The notes under the pieces were generated by a model that made no database searches, was not told the origin of the DNA, and saw only the letters and a program-made list of their open reading frames with translations. 64,000 nt of DNA, from assembly GCF_947495665.1 (NCBI RefSeq), contig NZ_CANLZV010000006.1, positions 186,001-250,000 on the forward strand, given 5' to 3'. Source of the DNA: an uncultured Sunxiuqinia sp. (GTDB lineage Bacteria > Bacteroidota > Bacteroidia > Bacteroidales > Prolixibacteraceae). A program made the translations under genes and the position numbers. Below, one piece after another: positions 41,813 to 50,379 of the stretch (positions are counted from its first letter, which is position 1; the number at the start of each line of letters is the position of its first letter).

Positions 41813-41841
41813 CAAAGGTAACGAATAAGTATAAATACTTA
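41813..41841 (-). promoter_or_regulatory. Promoter with a palindromic operator for the TauE/SafE gene
   Basis: A -7 box TACCTTTG on the minus strand (41813-41820), 14 bases before the ATG, and immediately upstream TAAGTAT AA ATACTTA (41826-41841), a 7-bp inverted repeat overlapping the spacer region. A bound regulator would block the polymerase. The TTTG -33 element is missing, which may mean an activator is needed. Confidence 0.45.
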
Positions 41842-42000
41842 GTCTGGGAGCAGGCGTTTTTTATAAAGCCAACAAACATTTAAAACGGAACAGAGCGTCC
41901 CCAGGCAACTTGCCCAATCTGAATATCCGGCAACTTTCAAAATTCATTTACAAAAAACAGGAAGATGATCGATCAAATTTTAGTCAGACTCAGCAGCACC

Positions 42001-42282
42001 CTATTTCAGCTTAAGTTTCTTCACTTTAATTTGATCCCGGTCCGGAACCGGATCATAACCATGCGTCCCCCACGGGTGGCATTTGGATATGCGCCGCACA
42101 GCCAGCCAAAACCCTTTAAAGGGGCCGTGAATTTTCACGGCATCAACCGCATATTGCGAACAGGTAGGAACATGGCGGCACGAAGCCGGAGTAAGCGGAG
42201 AAATGGCATATTTATAGAAGTACACCGGCAGTAATAACAACCAGCCCAACACTTTCAAAATCATTTTTGCCACACATTGCAT
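42001..42282 (-). CDS. yidD: Membrane protein insertion efficiency factor YidD
   Basis: A 93-residue YidD protein. The family core is clear: YKYAISPLTPASCRHVPTCS, QYAVDAVKIHGPFKGFWLAV and SKCHPWGTHGYDPVP. YidD is an amphipathic peripheral protein at the inner membrane that aids YidC/Sec insertion. It is usually near rnpA and rpmH, which are not in this window. The start at 42282 was picked, leaving 20 residues before the conserved core; an ATG 18 bases later is also possible. Confidence 0.88.
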   Translation of the reverse strand: MQCVAKMILKVLGWLLLLPVYFYKYAISPLTPASCRHVPTCSQYAVDAVKIHGPFKGFWLAVRRISKCHPWGTHGYDPVPDRDQIKVKKLKLK

Positions 42283-42507
42283 AAAACTAGTCCTCTCCTT
42301 TTTAGAATGTGCAAAATTAATCATTTTTACGAAGGATTGAGAATCAACAACAAAGAGTTATTGACAGACAGCTATTCCGTCTTGCCGTACACCATCAACA
42401 AAAGCCCTCACAACAATAGCCCATCAGACATTATCCGCTGTTTTTACATCCAGACGAAAACCAAATGCCACCAACTGCGTTAATTGGATGAGTAAATCAT
42501 TAAAGTG

Positions 42508-43188
42508 ATGCCCAAAGCAGAAGAATATCAAAAAAAAGCCATTGAACTTTATCAGGAAACAGTGACCGGAAATGAAGAAATCTCACCCGGAGTTTACCTG
42601 ATTTCCTACAAACGAAAGCACGATTTCATTCCCGGACAGGTTGTCAAAATTGGCATCGACAACACCCAGGCTCCGCGCATTTACAGCATTTGCAGTGGCA
42701 ACCACGAAGAAGAAATCCGGGTCCTCTTCAACGTAAAAGAAGATGGCTATCTCACACCTAAACTGGCAAGCCTCATTCCTGGCGACCAACTACTGGTGTC
42801 GAAACCCTACGGCAGTTTTTTGGGGACTGAAGCATCGGCCTGGTGGATTGCCACCGGAACCGGCATTGCCCCTTTTTACTGCATGTTCCGCTCCGGACAA
42901 TTTGAGAACAAGACACTCGTTCACGGAGTCCGCCATCTGAACCAGTTCTATTTTGAAGATGAGCTGGACTGGTCTCTCGGCAAAAACTATGTGCGGTGCT
43001 GCTCGCAGGAACAATCGTGCGATGTATTTCCTGGCCGGGTAACTGACTATCTGAAAACAGTGGATCACCTGCCTCCCAAACAGCGTTATTACCTCTGCGG
43101 AAAAGCGCTGATGGTGGTGGAAGTGCGGGACTTACTGATCGAGCGGGGAATCCCGTACGAAAACATCATTGCTGAAATCTACTTTTAG
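42508..43188 (+). CDS. Ferredoxin-NADP reductase-like flavoprotein
   Basis: A 226-residue flavin reductase-like protein. The FAD domain has the RIYSICS motif (RxYS) and IKVDN-like strands; the NADP domain has SAWWIATGTGIAPFYCMF (GxGxAP) and VHGVRHLNQFYFEDEL, and it ends with YYLCGKALMVVEVRDLL. So it probably moves electrons between NAD(P)H and a ferredoxin or flavodoxin. It is shorter than typical plant-type FNR. The ATG at 42508 is preferred over the GTG at 42505. Confidence 0.85.
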   Translation: MPKAEEYQKKAIELYQETVTGNEEISPGVYLISYKRKHDFIPGQVVKIGIDNTQAPRIYSICSGNHEEEIRVLFNVKEDGYLTPKLASLIPGDQLLVSKPYGSFLGTEASAWWIATGTGIAPFYCMFRSGQFENKTLVHGVRHLNQFYFEDELDWSLGKNYVRCCSQEQSCDVFPGRVTDYLKTVDHLPPKQRYYLCGKALMVVEVRDLLIERGIPYENIIAEIYF

Positions 43189-43265
43189 CCTGAATTCCTG
43201 TAAATAAGAAAAATCAATGCACTCAGTTTATTAGAAATCACTGGAAAGCATTTCGCTTTCAACAG

Positions 43266-43296
43266 TTTTTGCATCTGAATCTCTTTTATAACTTTG
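43266..43296 (+). promoter_or_regulatory. Bacteroidota promoter for rlmN
   Basis: TTTTTG (43266-43271), 17 bases, TAACTTTG (43289-43296), 15 bases before the rlmN ATG. Both the -33 and the -7 element are complete. Confidence 0.65.
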
Positions 43297-43311
43297 CAAA
43301 AAATTTACACG

Positions 43312-44340
43312 ATGGTTAAAGAAGCACTTTTTGGAAAAACGTTGAGCGAGTTGCAAGAACTTGTTCTCGAAATGGGACTGCCCAAATTTACAGCCAAACA
43401 ACTCACAGACTGGCTGTATAAAAAAGAAGTGTCTTCGATTGAAGAAATGACCAATCTGTCGAAAAAAGCCCGCGAACTACTTGCTGAGAAATACGTGTTT
43501 GGCTTGGTTGATCCAACCAAAGTGCAGGAAAGTACAGATGGCACCAAAAAATACCTTTTCCCGACCAGCAATGCCAAGTTCATCGAAACAGCCATGATTC
43601 CTGATCGCGACCGCAAAACTGTCTGCGTATCATCGCAAGTGGGCTGTAAAATGGGCTGCCTGTTCTGCATGACCGGCAAACAAGGATTTCAGGGACAACT
43701 GACTGCGGGCGAAATTGTGAATCAGATTCGCAACATACCGGAATGGCAAGAAGTAACTAACATTGTGTACATGGGTATGGGCGAGCCTTTTGACAACCTG
43801 GATGAAGTACTGAAAAGCACTGAGATCATGACTGCCGATTGGGGATTTGCGATGAGCCCACGGCGAATTACAGTTTCTTCCATCGGCATTGTTCCCGGCT
43901 TGGTTAGGTTTTTAAATGAAAGTGAAGCCCATTTAGCCATTAGCCTCCACACGCCATTTCACGAAGAACGTCAACAGTTGATGCCCGTAGAAATTGCTTA
44001 TCCACTGGAAGATGTGCTGCAAGAAATACGCGACTGGGACTTTGGACGCCAACGACGCGTTTCATTCGAATACATTGTTTTTCATGAATTAAACGACACG
44101 CCGGCTCATGTAAAAGAAATGGCCCGTTTGCTGGATGGCATCAAATGCCGGATCAACCTCATTCGCTTCCACCCCATCCCCAACACGCCGCTGAAAGGGA
44201 CAGATGAAACGACCTTGGTGCAATTTAAAGAAGGGCTGGAAGCCAAAGGGATTACTACCACCATTCGAGCTTCGCGTGGACAGGATATTTATGCAGCCTG
44301 CGGACTTCTATCGACCAAAACAATGGTCAAAAAGGACTAA
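43312..44340 (+). CDS. rlmN: 23S rRNA (adenine-2503-C2)-methyltransferase / tRNA-A37 methyltransferase
   Basis: A 342-residue radical SAM enzyme that methylates C2 of A2503 in 23S rRNA and A37 in some tRNAs. Cluster motif CKMGCLFCMTGKQGFQGQ (CxxxCxxC) near residue 115; YMGMGEPFDNLDEV; SPRRITVSSIGIVPG; FHPIPNTPLKG; and the methyl-carrying Cys region RASRGQDIYAACGLL at the end. The start at 43312 is supported by the promoter; an upstream TTG is not needed. Length normal. Confidence 0.95.
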   Translation: MVKEALFGKTLSELQELVLEMGLPKFTAKQLTDWLYKKEVSSIEEMTNLSKKARELLAEKYVFGLVDPTKVQESTDGTKKYLFPTSNAKFIETAMIPDRDRKTVCVSSQVGCKMGCLFCMTGKQGFQGQLTAGEIVNQIRNIPEWQEVTNIVYMGMGEPFDNLDEVLKSTEIMTADWGFAMSPRRITVSSIGIVPGLVRFLNESEAHLAISLHTPFHEERQQLMPVEIAYPLEDVLQEIRDWDFGRQRRVSFEYIVFHELNDTPAHVKEMARLLDGIKCRINLIRFHPIPNTPLKGTDETTLVQFKEGLEAKGITTTIRASRGQDIYAACGLLSTKTMVKKD

Positions 44341-44634
44341 CACCTTCACCCGATTTTTTCGTGATGCGATGCAGCCTAGTCCAACCGGCATAGGTTGACA
44401 TGCTGACAATTAATCTGATTCCCAATGACTATCAAATAATTCATTGGGACTTCTGCAATAGAATTAAAAAAGTGATACCTTTGATATTCCGGCAAGAATC
44501 TCTTCCAAGAGATTAAGTCAATCCGCAATGCACCGAAAACGAAACGAGCTCGCTAAATACAAACTGCTCGATCGCTCTACGACATGTTTTTTCAACATCT
44601 GTGCCCAACTCAGGAACAATCACAACCTGATAAC
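44341..44634. other. 294-bp region between rlmN and the kinase gene
   Basis: Holds a 9-bp hairpin (TCCCAATGA at 44420-44428 with TCATTGGGA at 44441-44449, 12-nt loop; no long T-run) that may end rlmN. A -7 box TACCTTTG (44476-44483) lies about 150 bases before the kinase start. No gene was seen. Confidence 0.5.
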
Positions 44635-46494
44635 ATGAAAGCAGAAGAGGAAAACCAACAACTTAGAGAAAGCATCTTAATTAAAAACGGAAAACTTTTC
44701 CGGAAACTGTTTGATGACCACAAGGCTCCCAACCTGATCATTGATGCAGAATCGGGTGACATTATCCATGCCAACCGGCAGGCAATAAATTTCTATGCTA
44801 TCTCGAAGCTAGAACTCCTCAGCATGAAGATTCAGGACTTCGGCACAAAATCAACTGCTGAAATCGAATCCCTTTTGGATCAGGCCCGCCAACAAAAGTT
44901 TGGCTATTTTGAATGCCTGCAAACCACGGGAAAAGGGATCGTGCAAAAAACCGAACTGTACATCAACACCATTGAATTTGAAGACAGACTTCTATTGCAC
45001 CTGATCATCAACAATAGCAAACAGCGAAAACACCCGTATAAAAATGTCTCACTGAGCGAGGCACGTCTAAGGCAAGCAGAAATAGCCTCCAAGTCAGGAA
45101 ATTGGGAGCTTCACCTGGATGACATGTCGATCCTTGGATCCAGAGGTGCAATGAAAATTTATGGTGTCGACCGCGACCATTTCAACTATCAAACCATCAA
45201 AGAGTTTCCCCTGCCAGAATACCGTACAGAACTGGACCAAGCCCTAAAAAACTTGCTGCACCAAAGCAAGCCTTACAAGGTTGAATTTAAGATAAAAGCT
45301 GCCGACACAGGACAAATTAAACACATTCATTCCACCGCCACTTACGACCGGGAGAAAGGCATTATCTTCGGCATTATTCAGGATATTACCGACCGCAAAA
45401 AGCAGGAAGAAGCCATCCAAAAAAGTGAGGCCAATTACCGTCATCTTCTGGAAATGGCACCCGATGCATTTTTCCAGGGCAACAGCAAAGGCGACTTTAT
45501 TATCGTTAATGATAAAGCCTGTGAGCTTACCGGCTATTCCCAAAAAGAACTCCTGCAAATGAACATGAAAGACCTGTTCGCTTCCAGCCAGCTGAACCAA
45601 AACCCTTTAAGATATGATCGACTCAAATCAGGTGAAAGCTTAAAAATTGAACGGGAACTCAAACAGAAAAACGGCAACTGCATTGCAGTCGAAATGAGCT
45701 CCAGAGCCATGGATGATGGAACTTACCAAAGCTTTATTCGCGACATCAGTCAGCACAAACAGGCACAACAGGTGCTTCAGGACAATGAAATCCGTCTGCG
45801 GGAACTGAATGCCACCAAAGACAAATTGTTCTCCATCATTGCCCACGACTTAAAAAGTCCGTTCAACAGCATCATTGGCTTCTCCAGCTTATTGGCAGAC
45901 AAAGTTGAGATCCAAAATTTTACCGGAATTGGAAAGTACGTTCAAATCATTCAGCAATCGGCACAAAATGCCATGGATTTGCTCCTTAACCTGTTGGAGT
46001 GGTCTCGCTCACAAACTGGCCGTACCCAGTACAATCCCGAACAAACAGATTGTGTATCGCTGATTGAAGAAGCCACCCTGCTGCTGAGCGATGTTGCCGA
46101 GCAAAAATCGATTTCACTGGTGAAAGACCTACCCCTAAAAGCCCCGGTCTATGCCGACCATTACATGATTTCGACCATCCTACGCAACCTGATTACAAAT
46201 GCCATAAAATTCACCAAGCCGGGAGGGCAGGTAACCATTTCGGCTCAGCAAAACGCTAAAGAAGTTACAATTACGGTAGCCGATAACGGGATTGGCATGG
46301 AGCCCGATGCTTTGCAAAAGCTCTTTCGGCTTGAGGAAAGCTTTTCGACACCCGGCACGGTTAATGAAATGGGAACAGGTCTGGGATTGATTCTTTGCAA
46401 AGAATTTGTGGAAAAACACCAAGGAAAAATCACGGTTGAAAGTGAACCTGGTAAAGGCAGCCGCTTCCAATTCACCATCCCCAACCCCAGCTAA
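44635..46494 (+). CDS. PAS-domain sensor histidine kinase (cytosolic, orphan)
   Basis: A 619-residue kinase with no transmembrane segment. Residues about 15-120: first PAS-like domain (LIIDAESGDIIHANRQAINF). About 140-260: second (ASKSGNWELHLDD). About 265-385: third (LEMAPDAFFQGNSKGDFIIV). Then HisKA (about 400-460; phospho-His in IIAHDLKSPFNSIIGF) and HATPase (about 500-615; LRNLITNAIKFT, VADNGIGM and MGTGLGLILCKEFVEKHQG). It senses a cytosolic signal and passes phosphate to an unknown regulator; none is encoded nearby. The start at 44635 is likely; an in-frame ATG 51 bases upstream is possible. Confidence 0.9.
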   Translation: MKAEEENQQLRESILIKNGKLFRKLFDDHKAPNLIIDAESGDIIHANRQAINFYAISKLELLSMKIQDFGTKSTAEIESLLDQARQQKFGYFECLQTTGKGIVQKTELYINTIEFEDRLLLHLIINNSKQRKHPYKNVSLSEARLRQAEIASKSGNWELHLDDMSILGSRGAMKIYGVDRDHFNYQTIKEFPLPEYRTELDQALKNLLHQSKPYKVEFKIKAADTGQIKHIHSTATYDREKGIIFGIIQDITDRKKQEEAIQKSEANYRHLLEMAPDAFFQGNSKGDFIIVNDKACELTGYSQKELLQMNMKDLFASSQLNQNPLRYDRLKSGESLKIERELKQKNGNCIAVEMSSRAMDDGTYQSFIRDISQHKQAQQVLQDNEIRLRELNATKDKLFSIIAHDLKSPFNSIIGFSSLLADKVEIQNFTGIGKYVQIIQQSAQNAMDLLLNLLEWSRSQTGRTQYNPEQTDCVSLIEEATLLLSDVAEQKSISLVKDLPLKAPVYADHYMISTILRNLITNAIKFTKPGGQVTISAQQNAKEVTITVADNGIGMEPDALQKLFRLEESFSTPGTVNEMGTGLGLILCKEFVEKHQGKITVESEPGKGSRFQFTIPNPS

Positions 46495-46573
46495 TCAGAA
46501 ACTTCCCCATCCTTCCAACATCAAGAACTGTCAATATTCTTCCGCAATAGAATTCATTTTTCAAAAATATTTG

Positions 46574-46581
46574 TACTTTTG
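46574..46581 (+). promoter_or_regulatory. -7 box for the TetR gene
   Basis: TACTTTTG, a full TAnnTTTG match, 27 bases before the TTG start of the regulator. An ATTAGTCGAAAA sequence lies directly between box and start. Confidence 0.5.
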
Positions 46582-46607
46582 AACCGAATTAGTCGAAAAA
46601 CAGCCCT

Positions 46608-47180
46608 TTGAACGAAAAAGTACGAAATAGCATTATTGAAGTAGCCCGTGAAACCTTCGCCAAATATGGTTTCCGGAAAACGACCATGGATGAAATTGCT
46701 GTAGCTGCCCGCAAAGGGAAAAGCTCACTCTATTACTACTTCAAAAGCAAAGAAGAAGTTTTTCAGGCTGTTGTGGAGCAGGAAGCCGGCATTCTTTTTT
46801 CAAAAATTGAGCAATCAGTACGCGAACAAAATACCGCCCGGGAAAAACTTTCGGCCTACGTACTGGGACGCATGAAAGGGTTTCGCGATTTCGTAAATTA
46901 TTACGATGCGTTGAAAAATGATTTCTTAAGCAAGATTGAATTCATCGAGCAAATACGGAAAAAGCACGACGAAAAAGAGCAAGCTGCCATTGCCCAAATT
47001 CTGGAAAAGGGCATAGAAGAAGGCCAGTTTCGGAAACTGAACATCAACCTTACAGCCCGGGCGATTGTCATTGCGCTGCGCGGCCTGGAAGAACCCTATT
47101 TTCTTACCGATGAGCAAGTTGACATAGAAGAACGTTTAAACGACTTGCTTTACATTCTATTTCATGGAATAAGCATTTAA
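46608..47180 (+). CDS. TetR/AcrR family regulator, TTG start
   Basis: A 190-residue TetR protein. The DNA-binding domain is at residues about 1-50: EVARETFAKYGFRKTTMDEI and AARKGKSSLYYYFKSKEEVF, the standard helix-turn-helix. The C-terminal part is a helical ligand domain; its later section has GIEEGQFRKLNINLTARAIV. The TTG at 46608 is used as start because the next ATG lies inside the helix-turn-helix. A palindrome at 47196-47224, between this gene and the next, is a likely operator. Genes of this family often repress efflux or outer-membrane genes. Confidence 0.87.
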   Translation: MNEKVRNSIIEVARETFAKYGFRKTTMDEIAVAARKGKSSLYYYFKSKEEVFQAVVEQEAGILFSKIEQSVREQNTAREKLSAYVLGRMKGFRDFVNYYDALKNDFLSKIEFIEQIRKKHDEKEQAAIAQILEKGIEEGQFRKLNINLTARAIVIALRGLEEPYFLTDEQVDIEERLNDLLYILFHGISI

Positions 47181-47195
47181 ATTTTTTTGTCTTCA

Positions 47196-47224
47196 ATTCG
47201 ACGATTTGACGTATTTCGTCGAAT
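47196..47224. promoter_or_regulatory. 29-bp palindromic operator candidate
   Basis: ATTCGACGA (47196-47204) and TCGTCGAAT (47216-47224), perfect 9-bp arms with an 11-base spacer, between the TetR gene and the PorT-like gene. The half-site AATTCGAC recurs at 47862 and 47963. Confidence 0.55.
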
Positions 47225-47250
47225 CAATTAACAATTAAACACAGAAAAAA

Positions 47251-47847
47251 ATGAAACAAGTAAAAACACTCATCCTGCTGACCACGCTTTTAATAAGCTC
47301 AGTGCAGGCATTTAGCCAATTTGAGTTGGGTGTACAGCTGGGAATTGGAGCTGCAACCCAATCTGATCTCGGAAACATTTGTAAAAACGGAAACCGACTA
47401 GCTAACCTGAACACAGGAATACTGGCCAATTACCACACCAACAACTGGTTTGCTGTAAAAAGTAGCTTATTGTTCGTTCAAAAAGGAGGCTATTGGAACG
47501 ATACCGATGAAACCTACCGGATAAATTACCTTCAACTTCCGGTTAAAGCATCGTTTTCCTCGGTTTTGGTTGAAGAAAATAACTCCCGAATCTTCTTCGC
47601 AACGGGCCCCTACCTGGCAACTCGCCTGAAAGCAGAACAAGAACAAGCCGGAACAACAACAGACCTGAAAGACGAAGTCAAACCAACCGATTTTGGCTGG
47701 GCCTTTGAGCTTGGAGTAAGTCTTCCTGTTTCAAGCCATGACATCCAAATCAGCTTGAACTACGATATGGGAATTTCCGAAGTATACCATGCGGAAAAGG
47801 ATTTCCAAAACAAAGCTCTTTCCTTAAATATGGGGTTTCTATTTTAA
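47251..47847 (+). CDS. PorT-family outer-membrane beta-barrel protein
   Basis: A 198-residue outer-membrane protein: signal peptide (MKQVKTLILLTTLLISSVQAFS), then an eight-strand-like barrel (ELGVQLGIGAATQSDLG, NLNTGILANYHTNNWFAVKS, LFVQKGGYW, NYLQLPVKASF, FATGPYLATRLKA, FGWAFELGVSLPV, and a final ALSLNMGFLF). This is the OMP_b-brl_2/PorT-like group, common in Bacteroidota. Function is not known; the T9SS protein PorT is one member but this one is shorter and not close to the T9SS genes. It lies behind a TetR gene and palindrome, so it may be that regulator's target. Confidence 0.85.
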   Translation: MKQVKTLILLTTLLISSVQAFSQFELGVQLGIGAATQSDLGNICKNGNRLANLNTGILANYHTNNWFAVKSSLLFVQKGGYWNDTDETYRINYLQLPVKASFSSVLVEENNSRIFFATGPYLATRLKAEQEQAGTTTDLKDEVKPTDFGWAFELGVSLPVSSHDIQISLNYDMGISEVYHAEKDFQNKALSLNMGFLF

Positions 47848-47874
47848 GCCCTTCACCCCCTCAATTCGACCATG

Positions 47875-47907
47875 AGGCCATTGGTATTTTTACTCTAACA
47901 ATGGCCT
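47875..47907 (+). terminator. Hairpin terminator after the PorT-like gene
   Basis: AGGCCATTG (47875-47883) with CAATGGCCT (47899-47907), 9-bp perfect stem and 15-nt loop containing a T-run, then TTATGG. It lies 28 bases after the stop. Confidence 0.6.
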
Positions 47908-48032
47908 TTATGGTTAAGTGTTAACACTAACCTTCCTTACCAAAAACAAAAATACGCCCGCCTAATTCGACATAAACCCCTACCATCTTTGCGCTAAATT
48001 TTCTACCTTGCAATTGGCAATCTTTACAAACT

Positions 48033-48533
48033 ATGGAAAAGCTTTATTGGACAAAAGGGATCTTTAAGAACCAATTGCACCTGACCCGAAACAACGAACA
48101 AATCGGTCTGATTGAGTGGAAAAATATGTTTAGCTCCGAAGCCTTGGCCACCATGAAAGGGAAACGCTTTATTTTGAATCGCGACTTTTTCCTGTCGAAA
48201 CTGGAAATTTCGGACACCAACAATCGTGCTCCTTTGGCTTCCATCATGATCAATCTTTTCCACCCTAAAAGTGATGTTGTCATCAACGGAAAACGCTTTG
48301 AACTGGAGATCAAAAATTTTTGGCAATCCAGATGGGCCTGGAAGTTTAATGGCCAGGAAATCATCATCTTCCAAAGCTACGAGTTGCTTTCAAAAGACAA
48401 AGGACAAATTGAAATTTACTCGGCCGACACCGATGAACTCGAACTGCTTATCCTGCTCGGATTGTTTGTACGCAACCAGCTTATCCTTTTCATGTTGTTA
48501 CTTTTGTTAATTATTTTCTCCATTCTTATCTAA
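48033..48533 (+). CDS. Unknown protein with C-terminal membrane anchor (166 aa)
   Basis: A 166-residue ORF. Residues about 1-130 are mixed alpha/beta with many charged and aromatic residues (YWTKGIFKNQLHLTRNNEQI, MKGKRFILNRDFFLSKLEI, ELEIKNFWQSRWAWKFNGQ). The end is hydrophobic (LILFMLLLLLIIFSILI), with an ELELLILLGLFVRN helix before it. So it is probably a cytosolic domain tail-anchored to the membrane. No family was recognised. Codon use fits its neighbours. Confidence 0.65.
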   Translation: MEKLYWTKGIFKNQLHLTRNNEQIGLIEWKNMFSSEALATMKGKRFILNRDFFLSKLEISDTNNRAPLASIMINLFHPKSDVVINGKRFELEIKNFWQSRWAWKFNGQEIIIFQSYELLSKDKGQIEIYSADTDELELLILLGLFVRNQLILFMLLLLLIIFSILI

Positions 48534-48629
48534 ATTTCAGCCATGCTTTCTTATTTTTACCAAGCCTGAGATTCTTTACCTCGAAAGAAAACGCTCAGCA
48601 ACCGTCTAGCAGACATAAATAACAGACAC

Positions 48630-49163
48630 ATGATTGAATTACTTCGCTCACGAAGGAGCATTCGAAAATTTACGAGCGAGCCAGTCGCTCCGAAAAAACT
48701 AGAACAATTGCAGGAAGCGGTTTTACGTTCTCCGTCATCCAAAAACGGCAATCCTTGGGAGTTTATCTTCATTGATGATCCCAAGCTGATCCAACAACTC
48801 AGCCAATGCAAACCGCACGGAGCTGCCTTTTTAGAAAAGGCTCCTTTGGCCGTAATCGTTCTGGCTGATGAAAACAAAGGAGATGTGTGGGTTGAAGACT
48901 GCTCCATTGCCAGTATTTTGCTTCAACTTACGGCACAATCACTCGATTTGGGCAGCTGCTGGGTGCAAGTTCGCAAGCGCCAGCACAACCAGGAACAAAC
49001 CGCTGAGCAATACATCCAACACTTGTTTCAACTGCCCGAAAACTTTCGGGTGTTGAGCATCATCGCCATTGGAAATCCCGCGCAAACCCGCCAGGGAAAA
49101 CCGTCTGAGGAACTGGAATACCATAAAATTCATCATAATCAATTCACCCCAGGCAAGCCCTAA
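48630..49163 (+). CDS. Nitroreductase family protein
   Basis: A 177-residue FMN enzyme: LLRSRRSIRKFTSEPV at the start, AVLRSPSSKNGNPWEFIFID (FMN pocket), GDVWVEDCSIASILLQLTAQSLDLGSCW, and VLSIIAIGNPAQTRQGKP at the end. Nitroreductase-family proteins reduce nitro compounds, quinones or flavins using NAD(P)H; physiological substrate is unknown. It is 96 bases after the unknown membrane protein and ends just before the pdxA promoter. Confidence 0.88.
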   Translation: MIELLRSRRSIRKFTSEPVAPKKLEQLQEAVLRSPSSKNGNPWEFIFIDDPKLIQQLSQCKPHGAAFLEKAPLAVIVLADENKGDVWVEDCSIASILLQLTAQSLDLGSCWVQVRKRQHNQEQTAEQYIQHLFQLPENFRVLSIIAIGNPAQTRQGKPSEELEYHKIHHNQFTPGKP

Positions 49164-49165
49164 TC

Positions 49166-49199
49166 TTTTTGATAAAGTTCAGATAAAGAATTAACTTTG
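49166..49199 (+). promoter_or_regulatory. Bacteroidota promoter of pdxA-ruvA-sprA
   Basis: TTTTTG (49166-49171), 20 bases, TAACTTTG (49192-49199), 69 bases before the pdxA ATG. Both elements match; the most convincing promoter in the window. The three following genes are 11 and 18 bases apart. Confidence 0.7.
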
Positions 49200-49267
49200 C
49201 CTTTCACAGAAAACAGCTGTGAACAAGAGATTTTCAAGATTTCCACACACCATAAGAGACTGATAAA

Positions 49268-50368
49268 ATGAGCAGAAACAAAATAAGAATCGGAATATCA
49301 CAAGGTGACATCAACGGAATTGGCTACGAAGTAATTATGAAAACCCTGTTGGATGCACGTATCCTCGAAATGTGTACTCCCGTGGTTTATGGCTCGCCCA
49401 AGGTGGCCGCCTACCATCGTAAGGCATTGAATTTAACCAACTTCAACTTCAACAACATTCAGTCGGCCCGTGAAGCCGATCCGCGACGTGCCAACATCAT
49501 CAACTGTATTGACGATAACATCCGTGTGGAATTAGGAAAGTCATCCGGAATTGCCGGAGAAGCTTCCTACATGGCGCTGGAACGAGCCGTCAGCGACCTG
49601 AAAGCCGGTGAAATTGATGCGCTTATTACAGCCCCCATCAACAAAGACAACATTCAATCAGACAAGTTCCATTTTCCAGGTCACACCGAGTTTTTAGCCG
49701 AACAGTTTGGGGCCGAAAACTACCTGATGCTCATGGTGAGCGAGATGATGAAAATTGGAGTGGTTACTACCCACGTGCCGCTGGCCAAAGTCTCCTCTTT
49801 AATCACCAAGGAAGCGATTCTCAGCAAACTGCGCATCATGGACAGTTCGCTCGAAAAAGATTTCAGCATTAAAAAACCTCGCATTGCCGTACTAGGACTA
49901 AATCCGCATGCTGGTGATGGCGGACTGTTGGGAACTGAAGAAAAAGACATCATCATTCCGGCCATTGAACAAGCGAAAAAAGAAGGTATTTTAGCCCTTG
50001 GCCCTTATCCGAGCGACGGTTTCTTCGGATCGGGCGACTATGTCAAGTTCGATGCGATTTTGGCGATGTACCACGATCAGGGCTTAACCCCTTTCAAACT
50101 GGCATCTTTCGACAAAGGTGTAAACTACACCGCCGGACTACCATTTATCCGCACCTCGCCCGCCCACGGTACCGCTTTTGATATTGCCGGAGAAGATAAA
50201 GCTTCCCCCGACTCATTCAGACAAGCGCTTTACCTGGCTATTGATGTGCACAAAAGCCGCGAACTTTATAAAGAAATCAATAAAAATCCGTTGAGAAAGT
50301 TTGAGATCAACCCCAACCAGGTTGATGAAAACATTGATTTGCAAAGCGCTGACGAACCTGAAATTTAA
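49268..50368 (+). CDS. pdxA: 4-hydroxythreonine-4-phosphate dehydrogenase
   Basis: A 366-residue enzyme of pyridoxal phosphate (vitamin B6) synthesis, DXP-dependent branch. Seen: IGISQGDINGIGYEVIMKTL, VVYGSPKVAAYHR, IDALITAPINKDNI, FPGHTEFLAEQFG, AVLGLNPHAGDGGLLG and AMYHDQGLTPFKLASFDKG followed by RTSPAHGTAFDIAG, including the metal-binding His residues. It runs to the family's normal length. It is the first gene of a unit with ruvA and sprA. Confidence 0.95.
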   Translation: MSRNKIRIGISQGDINGIGYEVIMKTLLDARILEMCTPVVYGSPKVAAYHRKALNLTNFNFNNIQSAREADPRRANIINCIDDNIRVELGKSSGIAGEASYMALERAVSDLKAGEIDALITAPINKDNIQSDKFHFPGHTEFLAEQFGAENYLMLMVSEMMKIGVVTTHVPLAKVSSLITKEAILSKLRIMDSSLEKDFSIKKPRIAVLGLNPHAGDGGLLGTEEKDIIIPAIEQAKKEGILALGPYPSDGFFGSGDYVKFDAILAMYHDQGLTPFKLASFDKGVNYTAGLPFIRTSPAHGTAFDIAGEDKASPDSFRQALYLAIDVHKSRELYKEINKNPLRKFEINPNQVDENIDLQSADEPEI

Positions 50369-50379
50369 AGCACAGCATT

